Assembly (NCBI GenBank): GCA_033026295.1
Contig: CM065168.1
Span: 28,967,226 to 29,031,225, forward strand
Reading direction: 5' to 3'
Length of the DNA: 64,000 nucleotides
From: Channa striata
Taxonomy: Eukaryota > Chordata > Actinopteri > Anabantiformes > Channidae
Positions 63,705-64,000 of this stretch are shown here, one piece after another (position 1 is the stretch's first letter; each line of letters starts with the position of its first letter). The translations under genes were made by a program, and so were the position numbers. The notes under the pieces were generated by a model, which was not told the origin of the DNA, did not search any database, and saw only the letters and a program-made list of their open reading frames with translations.

Positions 63705-64000
63705 GTGACTCCCTGTATACATGTGTTTTTTTTAAAGATCACTTCTTCTGTCATTAGCTTGTGGAACTTTATTTCATCCTCCATCCTCAGGACTCCTCTG
63801 TCCCTCCTGTTGTTTCCTAATTTGACTCCTATGCTAAAACAAAGCCTGTGCACACACATAGGCCTTCCTGTCTTTTCTGCTCTTTCCGATTGCTTCTATT
63901 TAGCTCTCTAGTTTTCATTCTGATCAAATGTATATTCTCCACCTTCCCTGTCTATTTTTTGCTCTCTATAAAATGTTTCCACTCAAATGATTTGCCCCTT
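63705..64000. other. Start of intron 85 (cut by window edge)
   Basis: This begins with a GTGACT donor directly after YPPK. It is pyrimidine-rich with no acceptor followed by the expected C-terminal sequence, so the remaining exon or exons lie outside the window. Confidence 0.7.

Noticed and set aside
1..64000. CRISPR array, operon or bacterial-type system
   Set aside because: The DNA is eukaryotic, with spliced exons throughout; no regularly spaced direct repeats or polycistronic coding were seen.

Overview
The window is vertebrate, almost certainly teleost, nuclear DNA. It has AT-rich introns, many very short introns of about 84-110 bp, CA/TA microsatellites, and the DNA-transposon and L2-type debris typical of fish genomes. 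It contains essentially one gene, on the + strand: an axonemal dynein heavy chain that I recognise as dnah2 (inner-arm dynein I1/f, 1-beta chain). Paralogue identity rests on my recollection of the human DNAH2 protein, not on a search.

I reconstructed 85 coding exons by splice phase and protein similarity. They run from an ATG at 2892 to 63704 and join into one uninterrupted frame of 13,005 nt (4,335 residues). The order is: short N-terminus, tail (exons 1-29), linker (30-35), AAA1 (36-40), AAA2 (41-46), AAA3 (47-53), AAA4 (54-59), stalk with microtubule-binding domain (60-65), AAA5 (66-73), AAA6 (74-81) and the start of the C-terminal domain (82-85). The last roughly 100 residues, the stop codon and the 3' UTR lie beyond the right edge. 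No coding exon is broken, so the gene looks functional.

Positions 1 to about 2220 hold no recognisable gene; three AATAAA signals there could belong to the 3' UTR of an upstream + strand gene. From 2225 to 2320 is a compact TATA-less promoter with a CCAAT box, an ETS-type site and a near-palindromic RFX X-box, as expected for a ciliary gene. It is followed by one untranslated exon and an intron in the 5' UTR.

The introns carry a hAT transposase pseudogene (intron 27), an L2-type LINE 3' end (intron 38), Tc1-like remnants (introns 43, 47, 67), a hAT-type MITE with perfect 8-bp target duplications (intron 43), a pogo-like element (intron 53) and several dispersed teleost repeats.

I found no new multi-gene system. 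The points most worth a second look are the X-box promoter, two GC-AG introns, an altered AAA2 Walker A motif, and an 84-nt stop-free intron whose retention would keep the frame.
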